A DNA stretch of 43,592 bases from assembly GCA_938022205.1 (NCBI GenBank), contig CALIEB010000032.1:1-43592 (forward strand), given 5' to 3'. The translations under genes and the position numbers were made by a program. Under the pieces are notes generated by a model. It did not search any database. It had not been told where the DNA came from and saw nothing but the letters and a program-made list of their open reading frames with translations. Shown one piece after another: positions 8,227-16,562 of the stretch. Origin of the DNA: an uncultured Anaerolineae bacterium (lineage in GTDB: Bacteria > Chloroflexota > Anaerolineae > Aggregatilineales > Phototrophicaceae). Every line of letters begins with the position of its first letter. Position 1 is the stretch's first letter.

Positions 8227-9351
8227 ATGCTCTACGCTTACATTTTTGTCAGCACCACCTTAATTGGCATGGCAGGCATCTTACTCACGAACGTGCTAGC
8301 CTTTCCACGCTTGCGACCCACCGCACAAGTTAAAGACGCGCCGCTTGTCTCTGTGCTTGTTCCCGCTCGCAATGAAGCTGCCGTTATCGCCACAACACTG
8401 CGCGGCATCCTCGCGCAAACATACACCAACATCGAAGTCGTGATGCTAGACGACCACTCTCAAGACGATACTTTCGCCATTGCACAAAGTATCGCTGCCC
8501 AAGACCCGCGCTTGCGCGTGCTGCGCGGTCTAACGCTACCCGTCGGGTGGTTGGGCAAGGCTTGGGCGTGCCAGCAGCTTGGGCAGGCAGCGCGCGGTGA
8601 TGTGCTGGTCTTCGCAGATGCCGACACCGTTTGGCATCCTGAAGCCTTAAATGCCGTGATAAACGCCATGCAGACAACACGCGCCGACCTATACACTGTC
8701 TGGCCAACACAACAAACGCATACTTGGGCAGAACGGCTAGTTGTGCCACTGATGACCTTTGTCATCTTGAGCTACCTGCCCGTTCTGTTAGTTCACCACA
8801 CACCTTTTGCCGTTTTTGCCGCCGCCAACGGACAGTTTATGGCTTGGCGCAAAGCCGCCTATCTGCGTGTAGGCGGGCATCAGCGCGTCGCCAACAACGT
8901 GCTAGACGACGTGACACTAGCGCGTTGTGCCAAAAAGCGCGGCTTAAGGCTACGCATGGCGGACGGCAGCGGATTGCTTGGCTGCCGCATGTATACCAAT
9001 TGGACAAGCACCCGCGACGGTTTCGCCAAAAATATCTTGGCGGGCTATGGTAACAGCGTTATCGCGCTTGTTGTCGCCGCCGTCTTCCATTGGGTGGTGT
9101 TCCTTCTACCGTTCGTCGGTTTATTGGTTGATGGGTGGCGTGTGTGGTCGCTCACACTGCTGGTGCTGGCGATGTGCTTGCGCGCGCTGTCAGCAGCGTT
9201 CGCGCGCCAACGTGTGCTGGATGCCTTGCTCATGCCCGTCTCTGTGCTGCTCATGACACGCATCGCGGCGCAGGCTGTTTACTGGCATTTCAACGGCGGC
9301 GCACGCTGGAAAGGTCGCGTTATCACGACACATGCAAAGGAGCTAGCATGA
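8227..9351 (+). CDS. family 2 glycosyltransferase, probable carotenoid glycosyltransferase (CruG/CrtQ-like)
   Basis: 374 residues: an N-terminal membrane segment (about 4-24), a GT-A domain with VSVLVPARNE at 41-50, DDHSQDDT at 75-82, the metal-binding DADT at 131-134 and a DDVTLARCAKKRG acceptor-side motif, then two or three C-terminal membrane spans. This layout is typical of membrane GT2 enzymes in carotenoid clusters that add sugar to the 1'-hydroxyl made by CruF. The ATG at 8227, four bases after plsY, was chosen over an in-frame ATG at 8164 that would overlap plsY by 59 bases. The sugar donor cannot be told. Confidence 0.82.
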   Translation: MLYAYIFVSTTLIGMAGILLTNVLAFPRLRPTAQVKDAPLVSVLVPARNEAAVIATTLRGILAQTYTNIEVVMLDDHSQDDTFAIAQSIAAQDPRLRVLRGLTLPVGWLGKAWACQQLGQAARGDVLVFADADTVWHPEALNAVINAMQTTRADLYTVWPTQQTHTWAERLVVPLMTFVILSYLPVLLVHHTPFAVFAAANGQFMAWRKAAYLRVGGHQRVANNVLDDVTLARCAKKRGLRLRMADGSGLLGCRMYTNWTSTRDGFAKNILAGYGNSVIALVVAAVFHWVVFLLPFVGLLVDGWRVWSLTLLVLAMCLRALSAAFARQRVLDALLMPVSVLLMTRIAAQAVYWHFNGGARWKGRVITTHAKELA

Positions 9352-10832
9352 CGGTTTCTCCTCACGCTATCATCATTGGCGGCGGCATCGGTGGCTTAAG
9401 CACAGCCATACGCCTGCGTAGACGGGGCTGGCAAGTCACGCTCTATGAGAAAAACGCACAAGTGGGCGGGAAAATGAGTCAAATCACCCACGCGGGCTAC
9501 CGCTGGGACACAGGACCGTCAGTTATCACGATGCGCCACGTCTTTGAGGAGCTTTTCGCCTTTGCCGGAGCAACACTCGAGGACTACCTTACTTTGCTAC
9601 CGCTAAATCCACTTACGCGCTACTTCTACGCTGACGGCACGCGCCTTGACGCAAGCGCAGTGCTTGCAGAGATGGCGACTGCTATTGAGCGGCTTGAGCC
9701 GCGCGACGTTGAGGGTTACCTCGCTTATCTCGCCTACGCTGCGCGCATTCACCGCATCACGGGTGACGTGTTCATCTACAATCAGCCGCCAACTCTGCGC
9801 AGCTTTGCCCGCGTGCCTGTACACGAGTGGCTCAAAGCAGACCCGCTGCGCACGATGCAAGCGGCTATCGAGAGCTACGTGCGCTCGCCTTATCTGCGCC
9901 AGCTGCTCGGGCGTTTCGCCACTTACGTGGGCGGCAGCCCTTATCTCGCGCCCGCCACGCTCAATGTCATCGCACACGTCGAGCTTACGGGCGGCGTGTG
10001 GTATCCCAAAGGCGGCATTTACCAGATTGCGACAGCTCTGCAGAAGCTGGCGGAAAACTTGGGCGTGACCATACATGTCAATCACCCCATAACGCGCATT
10101 GTCACGCGCAACGGCAAAGCCATAGGCATCGTCGACCACAACGAACAGTTTGTTGCGGCGAACGCTGTCATCAGCAACCTCGACGTTGCCAACACCGTCA
10201 ACACGCTGCTTGACAGCGAAGCAATGCCCACGCGATTAAGGCGACGCTTAAGCGACTACGCGCCCTCTTGTTCTGGGTTCATTATGCTGCTGGGGGTTGA
10301 AGGGCAAAGCTCGCAGCTAGCACATCACAACATCTTCTTCAGCACGGACTACAAGCGTGAGTTTGATGCCATTTTTCACACGCTTACACCCGCGCAGCAG
10401 CCCACACTTTACGCCTGCATCACGTGCAAAACCGACCCTGAACACGCGCCCACCAACCATGAGAACTGGTTTCTCATGGCAAACGCACCTGCTCTGTCAC
10501 CACAAGTGGATTGGCAAACCTACCGCCAAACATACCGTGAGCTTGTTCTAGCACAGCTTAAACGCTATGGCATCGACCTAGCACCACGCATACGCGCCGA
10601 AATCGTCTTAACCCCACAAGAACTTGCTGAGATGAGCGGCGCATGGCGTGGCGCGCTCTATGGAGCATCGGCTAACAGCAAATGGACGACATTCCGTCGC
10701 CCACATAATCGCAGCAGCATTAAAGGCTTGTACTTCGTAGGCGGCACAACGCATCCGGGCGGCGGCGTGCCAATGGTCATGCTCTCCGCCAAAGTCACTG
10801 CTGACCTTGTTTGCCGCGACATGCCCGGTTAA
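9348..10832 (+). CDS. CrtI-family carotenoid desaturase, probably CrtD-like
   Basis: 494 residues with an FAD Rossmann motif (IIGGGIGGLSTAIRLRRRG near 8-26) and the C-terminal YFVGGTTHPGGGVPMV of the desaturase/oxygenase family. The start is the ATG at 9348, overlapping the glycosyltransferase stop (ATGA), with AAAGGAG seven bases upstream; the much longer open frame from 9135 is an artefact. A second CrtI-like enzyme beside CruF and a glycosyltransferase usually acts as a 3',4'-desaturase on 1'-hydroxy carotenoids (CrtD). A terminal oxygenase of the CrtP type is the main alternative. Its stop overlaps the convergent MaoC gene by four bases. Confidence 0.82.
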   Translation: MTVSPHAIIIGGGIGGLSTAIRLRRRGWQVTLYEKNAQVGGKMSQITHAGYRWDTGPSVITMRHVFEELFAFAGATLEDYLTLLPLNPLTRYFYADGTRLDASAVLAEMATAIERLEPRDVEGYLAYLAYAARIHRITGDVFIYNQPPTLRSFARVPVHEWLKADPLRTMQAAIESYVRSPYLRQLLGRFATYVGGSPYLAPATLNVIAHVELTGGVWYPKGGIYQIATALQKLAENLGVTIHVNHPITRIVTRNGKAIGIVDHNEQFVAANAVISNLDVANTVNTLLDSEAMPTRLRRRLSDYAPSCSGFIMLLGVEGQSSQLAHHNIFFSTDYKREFDAIFHTLTPAQQPTLYACITCKTDPEHAPTNHENWFLMANAPALSPQVDWQTYRQTYRELVLAQLKRYGIDLAPRIRAEIVLTPQELAEMSGAWRGALYGASANSKWTTFRRPHNRSSIKGLYFVGGTTHPGGGVPMVMLSAKVTADLVCRDMPG

Positions 10833-11308
10833 CTTTGTGGCGGGCGCGATGCCATCAGCAACGTTATCGTGCCTTTTTGTACGATTTTGTTCTCATGATT
10901 CACAACGCGCATAGCGAACACAACCGTCCCACCGCCCAAGCGACGCGCCTCTTGCTTGCTCTCTACAGTAAGCTCGGCGCGAATGGTGTCGCCAATCGCC
11001 ACAGGCGCGCTAAACTTCATCTCAAGCTCACGAAACGCTAGCACCGTGCGCTCCAAAATGCCCAGCTGATAGGCTTGCCCAACGGCATAGCTCAGCGTTA
11101 ACAGCCCGTGCGCAACGCGCTTGCCCATGAACGAGCCCTCTGCGTAGTGCGCGTCCGTGTGCATAGGATTATAGTCACCCGTTAGCCCGGCAAACTGCAC
11201 AATATCAGATTCGGTAATGGTACGTCCACGTGTGACAACCTTCATGCCTACTTCAAAATCCTCAAAGTAATAGCCTTTGGGACCGTCTTCTAAAAATTGC
11301 AGCTTCAT
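10829..11308 (-). CDS. MaoC-like hydratase (hot-dog fold)
   Basis: 159 residues of the MaoC/(R)-specific enoyl-CoA hydratase type. The catalytic pair is visible as D45 and H50 in GDYNPMHTD, followed by GKRVAHGLLTLSYAVG at about 62-77, and a late beta strand AVIGD-like segment (PVAIGDTI). Such proteins hydrate trans-2-enoyl thioesters in fatty-acid or polyester metabolism. It is the last gene of a minus-strand group with two response regulators and a LOV kinase, 23 bp after the nearest of them, which is an unusual partner. AGGAGA precedes the ATG. The substrate is not determined. Confidence 0.88.
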   Translation of the reverse strand: MKLQFLEDGPKGYYFEDFEVGMKVVTRGRTITESDIVQFAGLTGDYNPMHTDAHYAEGSFMGKRVAHGLLTLSYAVGQAYQLGILERTVLAFRELEMKFSAPVAIGDTIRAELTVESKQEARRLGGGTVVFAMRVVNHENKIVQKGTITLLMASRPPQS

Positions 11309-11331
11309 GGGCTTCTTCTCCTGCGGCGTGA

Positions 11332-11718
11332 TTAATGACCTTTGATGATACGACCCAGATGTTGCACAAACAACTGCGTGTCCAACGGCTTTGGCAAATA
11401 ACCGTCAAAGCCCGCACGACGCGCATCTTCTGCCACGCTCGCCGAATGATATGCCGTAATCGCGACCACAGGAATGTGCGCAAGACGTGGGTTCTGCCTA
11501 ATCTTCGACAGCGTCTCCCAACCGTCCATTTCAGGCAGTGCCAAGTCCATCACAATTAGCGTTGGCATACCCGCATTTGTTTCTAAGAACCGAAGGCAAT
11601 CGTTGCCGTCACGCGCCACGCTGACTTGCGCGCCGTGATGCTGCAAAATCTTAGAAACCATTTGTATACTGTCAAACTCATCTTCCACCACCAGAATATG
11701 CCAGTCTTTTGTCAGCAT
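11332..11718 (-). CDS. single-domain response regulator
   Basis: A 128-residue CheY-like receiver with no output domain. The acidic pair E12/D13 (VVEDE), phospho-acceptor D58 in MDLALPEMDG, T88 in AITAYH and K110 in LPKP are all in place, so it should accept phosphate. GAGG lies six bases before the ATG. It follows a second receiver by 18 bp and a hybrid-free sensor kinase, which is its likely phosphodonor. As it lacks DNA-binding sequence, its output must pass through protein contact or phosphotransfer. Confidence 0.93.
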   Translation of the reverse strand: MLTKDWHILVVEDEFDSIQMVSKILQHHGAQVSVARDGNDCLRFLETNAGMPTLIVMDLALPEMDGWETLSKIRQNPRLAHIPVVAITAYHSASVAEDARRAGFDGYLPKPLDTQLFVQHLGRIIKGH

Positions 11719-11736
11719 CGCATCCTCTATTACACC

Positions 11737-12126
11737 TTAAGATGACCGCAAGACGCTTTGGATTTCTTCCAAAAACGTGTTGATTCGAAAAGGTTTGGCA
11801 ATATATCCGTTAAACCCCGCCTCTAACACGCGCTCCTTGTCACCCGACATGGCATGCGCGGTCAAGGCAATTACAGGAATTTGCGCAAGCTCCTGTTTCG
11901 CCTTAACCTTGCGTATCATCTCCCAACCGTCCATTTCCGGCATGGATAGGTCGAGCAAAATAAACGTCGGCTTAAAATCATCGAGAGCCGCTAATCCTTC
12001 TATGCCGTTACGCGCTACACGCACCGCCGCCCCATTGTACGATAGCACTTTTTGCGCCACACCGACGTTATCCGGTTCATCGTCAACAATGAGAACACAC
12101 CACTCTTTCATGTTTTGACTAATCAT
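11737..12126 (-). CDS. single-domain response regulator
   Basis: A 129-residue receiver domain with acidic residues in IVDDEPD (14-20), phospho-acceptor D59 in LLDLSMPEMDG, T88 in ALTAH and K110 in IAKP. The ATG overlaps the kinase stop by ATGA, so kinase and receiver are translationally coupled. A second ATG five codons later has no better ribosome site. It resembles the downstream receiver but the two differ in most surface positions, suggesting an old duplication within a phosphorelay. Confidence 0.93.
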   Translation of the reverse strand: MISQNMKEWCVLIVDDEPDNVGVAQKVLSYNGAAVRVARNGIEGLAALDDFKPTFILLDLSMPEMDGWEMIRKVKAKQELAQIPVIALTAHAMSGDKERVLEAGFNGYIAKPFRINTFLEEIQSVLRSS

Positions 12127-13751
12127 TGTTCTTTATGCCCTTTCGTAAAACGTTCCTTTTCCTGCGCACTAGGCTCATTCAGCGGCAGCACCACAGTAAA
12201 CGTTGACCCCTGTCCCAGTTGGCTTTGAACGCGAACATTCCCACCCATCATCAGCGTGAGCTTGCGCACAATTGAAAGCCCCAAGCCCGTGCCGCCTTGC
12301 TTGCGTTGAGAGCTGCTATCAACCTGACGAAACTCCTCAAAGATGGTCTCTTGCATGTGCGACGGAATACCTATGCCGCTATCTTCGACAATCAGCCGCC
12401 ACGCATCTGCGCCGTGCTTGCGTACCAACAGTTTGACAAACCCCTTATCTGTGAATTTGATAGCGTTGGAGAGCAAGTTAATGACAACTTGTTTAATGCG
12501 CGCCGCATCACCGACCAGCACTTCAGGCAGTCGCTCATCCAAAGAAACCACGAACACCAACCCCTTTGCTTCGGCTAACCCTTTGGTTTGCGCAACAATT
12601 TCATCCAACCACTCCGAAACGCGAAACGGCTGGTGTAGAATGTCAAGCCGCCCCGATTCAATCTTAGAAATGTCCAAAATGTCGTTAATCAACTGCAGCA
12701 AATGCTCAGCGTTAATCAGCACACGCTCTTGATAGTCGTGCTGCTCGCTGTTCAACGCGCCCGTCATCCCCGCTAGCTGAATTTCCGTGTAGCCAATGAT
12801 GGCGTTGAGTGGCGTGCGCAGTTCGTGCGAAATGGTCGCTAGGAACTGGCTTTTCAGGCGCGTCGCCTCTTCAGCCTCGCGCCGCGCTTGCGCTAACTCT
12901 TGGTTCGCCCTTAACAACGCCTCGTTCTGCTGGCGAATTTGCTCGGCAGCGTGCTGCGCATTGCGCTGTGCCATTGCCAAATGGTAGTTCGCAATCACCA
13001 GCTCCTGATTTTGGCTTTGTACCTTCTCTTCCGCCAACACGCGCTTGGTCACATCATTAGAAATGCCGACGTAGTGCGTCACCACGCCATCGTTGTAAAT
13101 CGGCGCAACGCTCAGCTCATTGTAGAACATCGTGCCATCTTTACGATAATTGCGCAGCACGACCGTCACAGAACGTCGCTCTTTAATCGCCGTACGTATT
13201 GCCAAAACACCGGGCTGGTCGCGGTCACTCCCTTGTAAAAAGCGGCAGTTTCGCCCCACTGCCTCCGCCGCCGAATAGCCCGTAATTCTTTCGAACGCTG
13301 GGTTAACATAAATCAGCGGCATGTCATCTGCCTGTAAATCCGCGATGACAATGCTTGTCGGGCTGGCTTCAATAGCTTGATTGCGCAGCAGCAGCTGCAG
13401 CTCAATGCGCTTAGCTTCGGTCACATCACGAGTGACGCAATAAACGCGCCCTAGCTCGTCATCACGTCTCGCTGTCCAAGACAGCCAGCGCAAGCTGCCG
13501 TCTTTGCTCACGTAGCGGTTCTCAAATTGAATTTGCTGCTTCGTCGAACTAAACTCTTCTCCTATTCGACGTGTCTTTTCTAAATCGCCGGCGTAAACAA
13601 AGCGTTCATAATGTTGACCTACAATCTCGTCTACAGTATAACCAAGCGCAGTCGTCCATGCTTCGTTAACGCGCAAAAAGATGCCGTTGTAGTCAACAAT
13701 GCTGAGCATGTCGGTGGAAAGATGGAAGAGCTGTTCAAATTCGTTGGTCAT
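12123..13751 (-). CDS. PAS-LOV sensor histidine kinase (candidate blue-light receptor)
   Basis: 542 residues, apparently cytoplasmic with no membrane span. PAS domain about 5-110; a second PAS at about 125-235 that is a LOV domain, with the photoactive Cys169 in GRNCRFLQG and the FMN-contacting Asn residues in LRNYRKDG and FYNEL; a coiled coil about 236-300; HisKA with phospho-acceptor His309 (ISHELRTPLN); and a HATPase domain with N429, DSGIGIP and GGTGLGLSI. LOV domains form a flavin-cysteinyl adduct in blue light. The Gln usual in the last strand (G-x-Q-x-DVT) is Ser231 (GISNDVT). The ATG at 13751 is used; a GTG three codons upstream at 13760 is possible, and neither has a clear Shine-Dalgarno. 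It is coupled to a receiver gene and converges on the carotenoid operon. Confidence 0.92.
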   Translation of the reverse strand: MTNEFEQLFHLSTDMLSIVDYNGIFLRVNEAWTTALGYTVDEIVGQHYERFVYAGDLEKTRRIGEEFSSTKQQIQFENRYVSKDGSLRWLSWTARRDDELGRVYCVTRDVTEAKRIELQLLLRNQAIEASPTSIVIADLQADDMPLIYVNPAFERITGYSAAEAVGRNCRFLQGSDRDQPGVLAIRTAIKERRSVTVVLRNYRKDGTMFYNELSVAPIYNDGVVTHYVGISNDVTKRVLAEEKVQSQNQELVIANYHLAMAQRNAQHAAEQIRQQNEALLRANQELAQARREAEEATRLKSQFLATISHELRTPLNAIIGYTEIQLAGMTGALNSEQHDYQERVLINAEHLLQLINDILDISKIESGRLDILHQPFRVSEWLDEIVAQTKGLAEAKGLVFVVSLDERLPEVLVGDAARIKQVVINLLSNAIKFTDKGFVKLLVRKHGADAWRLIVEDSGIGIPSHMQETIFEEFRQVDSSSQRKQGGTGLGLSIVRKLTLMMGGNVRVQSQLGQGSTFTVVLPLNEPSAQEKERFTKGHKEQ

Positions 13752-13804
13752 GCCGCGCACAATAGCATAACAAGATGTGTAAAAGATGAGACAAAGTGCG
13801 AAAA

Positions 13805-14167
13805 ATGATGACTAAAAACGCAATTGGCGTACAAGGTGAGAACATCGCTGCCGCGCACCTCGTACAAGCAGGTTACAGGCTCATCGCGCGCAATTGGCAC
13901 TGCCAGCAGGGCGAGCTAGACATCGTCGCCGAGAAAAACGGTCAGCTCATCTTCGTCGAGGTCAAAACCCGTCGCGGCGTAGTACCCGAAGACATTGCCA
14001 CGAGTCTAACCGCCAAAAAGCGTGATAGGTTGCTGCGTGCCATCTACGCTTACCTTGACAAGCACAATGAGGACACAGAGGGCTGGCGTTTTGATTTTGT
14101 CACCGTCAGCCTGAACGCCCGTCAAAAGCCCGTCATTAACCACATGGAGAACGCGCTTGATTGGTAA
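13805..14167 (+). CDS. yraN: YraN/UPF0102 family protein (predicted endonuclease-like)
   Basis: About 120 residues with the UPF0102 pattern: GVQGENIAAAHL, GYRLIARNWHCQQGELDI and LIFVEVKTRRG. The E, D and ExK residues form a PD-(D/E)XK nuclease-like core. The precise cellular role of the family is not settled. Three close starts are possible (GTG 13796, ATG 13805, ATG 13808) and none has a clear ribosome site. It overlaps miaA by 11 bases and is divergent from the LOV kinase. Confidence 0.9.
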   Translation: MMTKNAIGVQGENIAAAHLVQAGYRLIARNWHCQQGELDIVAEKNGQLIFVEVKTRRGVVPEDIATSLTAKKRDRLLRAIYAYLDKHNEDTEGWRFDFVTVSLNARQKPVINHMENALDW

Positions 14168-15086
14168 TTTACCGCTTGTGATTGTGCTAGGCGCGACAGC
14201 AACAGGCAAGACCGACTTCGCCATCGCCCTTGCGCAAGCACTCAACGGCGAAATTGTTGGCGCAGACAGCCGCCAAATCTACCGCTACATGGATATTGGC
14301 ACAGCCAAGCCCAGCAAAGCCCAACGTGCCGCCGTGCCACACCACCTGATTGATGTCGTTGACCCTGACGCAACGCTTTCGCTCGCGGAATATCAAGACC
14401 AAGCCTACGCCGCTATCGCCGACATTCACGCGCGCGACAAGCTCCCGCTGCTCGTCGGCGGCACAGGACAATACCTTACCGCCATCGAAGAAGGTTGGTC
14501 AATTCCGCGCGTGCCGCCTCATCCCGACTTACGTGCTGAATTAGAAGCCTATGCCAGAGCGCACGGCGAGGATGCTCTACACCGCCGCCTGCGTGAGCTT
14601 GACCCAGAATATGCCGCCCGCACCCACCCCAACAACGTGCGCCGTGTCGTGCGCGCGCTCGAGGTCTGCTTGCTCAGCGGCAGCACGATGACCGAGCAGC
14701 AGCGCAAACGTCCACGTCCCTTTCGTATCTACCGTTTAGGGCTAACCATGCCGCGCACAGAACTCTACGAGCGTGCAAATGCCCGTGTCCTCGCCATGAT
14801 GGCGCAAGGTTTTTTACCCGAAGTCGAAGGGTTACTAGCACGCGGCTATGCGCGCACACTGCCCGCTATGAGCGGCTTGGGCTATTTAGAGCTGTGCCAG
14901 CACCTGCTCGATGGGCTGCCGCTCGCTGACGCTATTGCGCGCACCCAATACAACACCCATGACTTTATTCGTCGCCAAGAGGTCTGGTTTAAGGGACATG
15001 ATAACGGCATTTTGTGGCATAATAGCTTAGAGCTGCACGTAGACGACCACATCACCGCGTTAACGCGCTGGCTAAAGGAGTCTTAA
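14157..15086 (+). CDS. miaA: tRNA dimethylallyltransferase
   Basis: Adds a dimethylallyl group to N6 of A37 in tRNAs that read UNN codons. The 309-residue protein has the P-loop GATATGKT at 12-19, the following ADSRQIYRYMDIGTAKP block that binds diphosphate and substrate, GGTGQYLTA, and the C-terminal YNTHDFIRRQ-type motif. The start is TTG 14157, backed by GGAG eight bases upstream inside yraN; the next start, GTG 14178, would fall too close to the P-loop. It uses the same DMAPP precursor that feeds the carotenoid pathway. Confidence 0.95.
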   Translation: MIGNLPLVIVLGATATGKTDFAIALAQALNGEIVGADSRQIYRYMDIGTAKPSKAQRAAVPHHLIDVVDPDATLSLAEYQDQAYAAIADIHARDKLPLLVGGTGQYLTAIEEGWSIPRVPPHPDLRAELEAYARAHGEDALHRRLRELDPEYAARTHPNNVRRVVRALEVCLLSGSTMTEQQRKRPRPFRIYRLGLTMPRTELYERANARVLAMMAQGFLPEVEGLLARGYARTLPAMSGLGYLELCQHLLDGLPLADAIARTQYNTHDFIRRQEVWFKGHDNGILWHNSLELHVDDHITALTRWLKES

Positions 15087-15087
15087 C

Positions 15088-15786
15088 TTGGCACTAGACT
15101 GGCTACGCCGCGAAGGCGATAGTTCCAACACCAATATTGGCATTGTGCTGCTGCTCATGCTGTTCGTCTTTGTCGGGCCCAGCGTGTTGCCCAGCCTGCT
15201 CGCACGCACCATCCCGTTCATTGACGAGGGCATTCCCTGCACACGCCTTCGCCAAGCAGAAGACCGCGCTAACCACCAATCCCTTATTGGGCGTAGCACA
15301 CGCAATCCGCTCAACCTGCGCTTAGTCGTTGGCGATGTCCCTTTGTCACAAGACGGCGAGCTGCTCATTCGTCTCATTATCGAGAACAACACCATCGGCA
15401 GCGTGCCTATTGTCTTCGACGAGCGACAAATTATTGTAGGCGATGACCCTGCCAGCAGCGGCTTTGGGCTTATTTTCAATCCACCGACAGGGCTTTCGAC
15501 AGGCGGTTTTCGCCAAACACAAGGCAATTTTATTCCTGAAGCCAGCATCCGCATCTTAGGACCCCGCCAACGTTGTGTTCATCGCATTAGTTTTCCGGGC
15601 AGCGTGCTGCCGCCCAGCTTGCTCAATGGCACAACCACAGTGCAAGCCTACTACCGCATCAACACAAGCGGTGCATTTGCACAAGGCGCGGGCATTTACC
15701 CCGACCAGGGCTTGGCGATTATCGCAGGTGGGTTCATCACATCGCCCCCGGTTACCATCCCTGCGCCAGCATCCAACGCACCCTAA
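15088..15786 (+). CDS. membrane-anchored protein of unknown function
   Basis: 232 residues starting at TTG 15088 with AAAGGAG seven bases upstream, two bases after miaA, so it is probably co-transcribed. Residues about 17-39 form one membrane anchor. The rest is a predicted beta-rich extracytoplasmic domain with two Cys residues (in GIPCTR and RQRCVHR) that could pair, and ends in a Pro/Ala-rich tail. I do not recognise a family. Phrases such as LLIRLIIENNTIGSVPIVFDE suggest an immunoglobulin-like or accessory binding module. Confidence 0.78.
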   Translation: MALDWLRREGDSSNTNIGIVLLLMLFVFVGPSVLPSLLARTIPFIDEGIPCTRLRQAEDRANHQSLIGRSTRNPLNLRLVVGDVPLSQDGELLIRLIIENNTIGSVPIVFDERQIIVGDDPASSGFGLIFNPPTGLSTGGFRQTQGNFIPEASIRILGPRQRCVHRISFPGSVLPPSLLNGTTTVQAYYRINTSGAFAQGAGIYPDQGLAIIAGGFITSPPVTIPAPASNAP

Positions 15787-15807
15787 GCAAACAGCGCGTT
15801 CTTGGTA

Positions 15808-15813
15808 TATAAT
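15808..15813 (+). promoter_or_regulatory. -10 box upstream of FHA regulator gene
   Basis: A consensus TATAAT 45 bases before the ATG at 15859, in the short gap after the previous stop. The matching -35 is poor (around 15784-15789, TAAGCA), so this may be a regulated or weak promoter. Confidence 0.5.
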
Positions 15814-15858
15814 TAAGCGCAGAAGCTAGCGTTGACCAACTGTGAGGAAAGTGCGCTA

Positions 15859-16533
15859 ATGTCACAACAGGAACACCCCATCATCGTAATTCTCGACGGG
15901 GATTTAGCTGCAAAACATTGGGTGCTTGACCGTCCAGAAATGACGCTAGGGCGCGAGGAAACCTGTGATATTGTCATCCCACACCGACAAATCTCTCGCC
16001 ACCACCTCACGTTTAAGCAGGTACAAGGCGACCAGTACATCATCCAAGACCACAACAGCAAAAACGGCACATGGGTAAACGGCAACCGCCTCGAAGGCTC
16101 GCGTCCCCTTCACGATGGTGACGAAATTCACGTCGCGCTTATTGTGCGTCTGCGCTTTATCGGGTCAGGTATCACAGCTCCTGTGGCGCAAGAGCTGCCT
16201 GACGTTATCCCAACCACAAACGCTAGCAAGCGTCTCATCATCGACAGCGAAGCACGGCGCGTTTTTCTCAACGGCATCGAAGTCAACCCACCGCTCAGCT
16301 TGCCGCAATATCGGTTGCTCGAACTTCTCTACAACAATGCAGGACGCATTTGCACGCGCGACGAGGTGGTAGAGACAGTCTGGCCCGAAGCAATGGGCGA
16401 AGGCGTGAGCGAACAAGCTATCGACGCGCTTGTGCGTCGGCTGCGTGACCGCCTTGCTGAAATCGACCCACAAGGCCAATACGTCGTAACAGTGCGCGGG
16501 CATGGCTTTCGCCTTGACAACCCATCCCTATAA
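15859..16533 (+). CDS. FHA domain - winged-helix transcriptional regulator
   Basis: 224 residues. The N-terminal FHA domain (about 8-100) has the phosphothreonine-binding pattern GRE at 31-33, ISRHH near 45-49 and NSKNGTWVNG near 68-77. The C-terminal OmpR/PhoB-type winged helix (about 125-222) has LSLPQYRLLELL and the recognition-helix region EQAIDALVRRLRDRL, ending VRGHGFRL. It probably links Ser/Thr phosphorylation to DNA binding; no kinase gene is in the window. The ATG is set by GAGGAAA eight bases upstream; an in-frame TTG 27 bases earlier lacks this. The helicase gene starts 29 bp downstream with no terminator between, so the two may be one unit. Confidence 0.9.
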   Translation: MSQQEHPIIVILDGDLAAKHWVLDRPEMTLGREETCDIVIPHRQISRHHLTFKQVQGDQYIIQDHNSKNGTWVNGNRLEGSRPLHDGDEIHVALIVRLRFIGSGITAPVAQELPDVIPTTNASKRLIIDSEARRVFLNGIEVNPPLSLPQYRLLELLYNNAGRICTRDEVVETVWPEAMGEGVSEQAIDALVRRLRDRLAEIDPQGQYVVTVRGHGFRLDNPSL

Positions 16534-16562
16534 TCACAACCGCCAAGACCAGCAAAAAATCA

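Noticed and set aside
9135..9347. Extended N-terminus of the crtD-like frame
   Set aside because: It overlaps the end of the glycosyltransferase in another frame. The ATG at 9348 has AAAGGAG and the ATGA coupling.
9603..10139. 178-codon minus-strand frame inside the crtD-like gene
   Set aside because: Antisense shadow of the desaturase, no recognisable domain.
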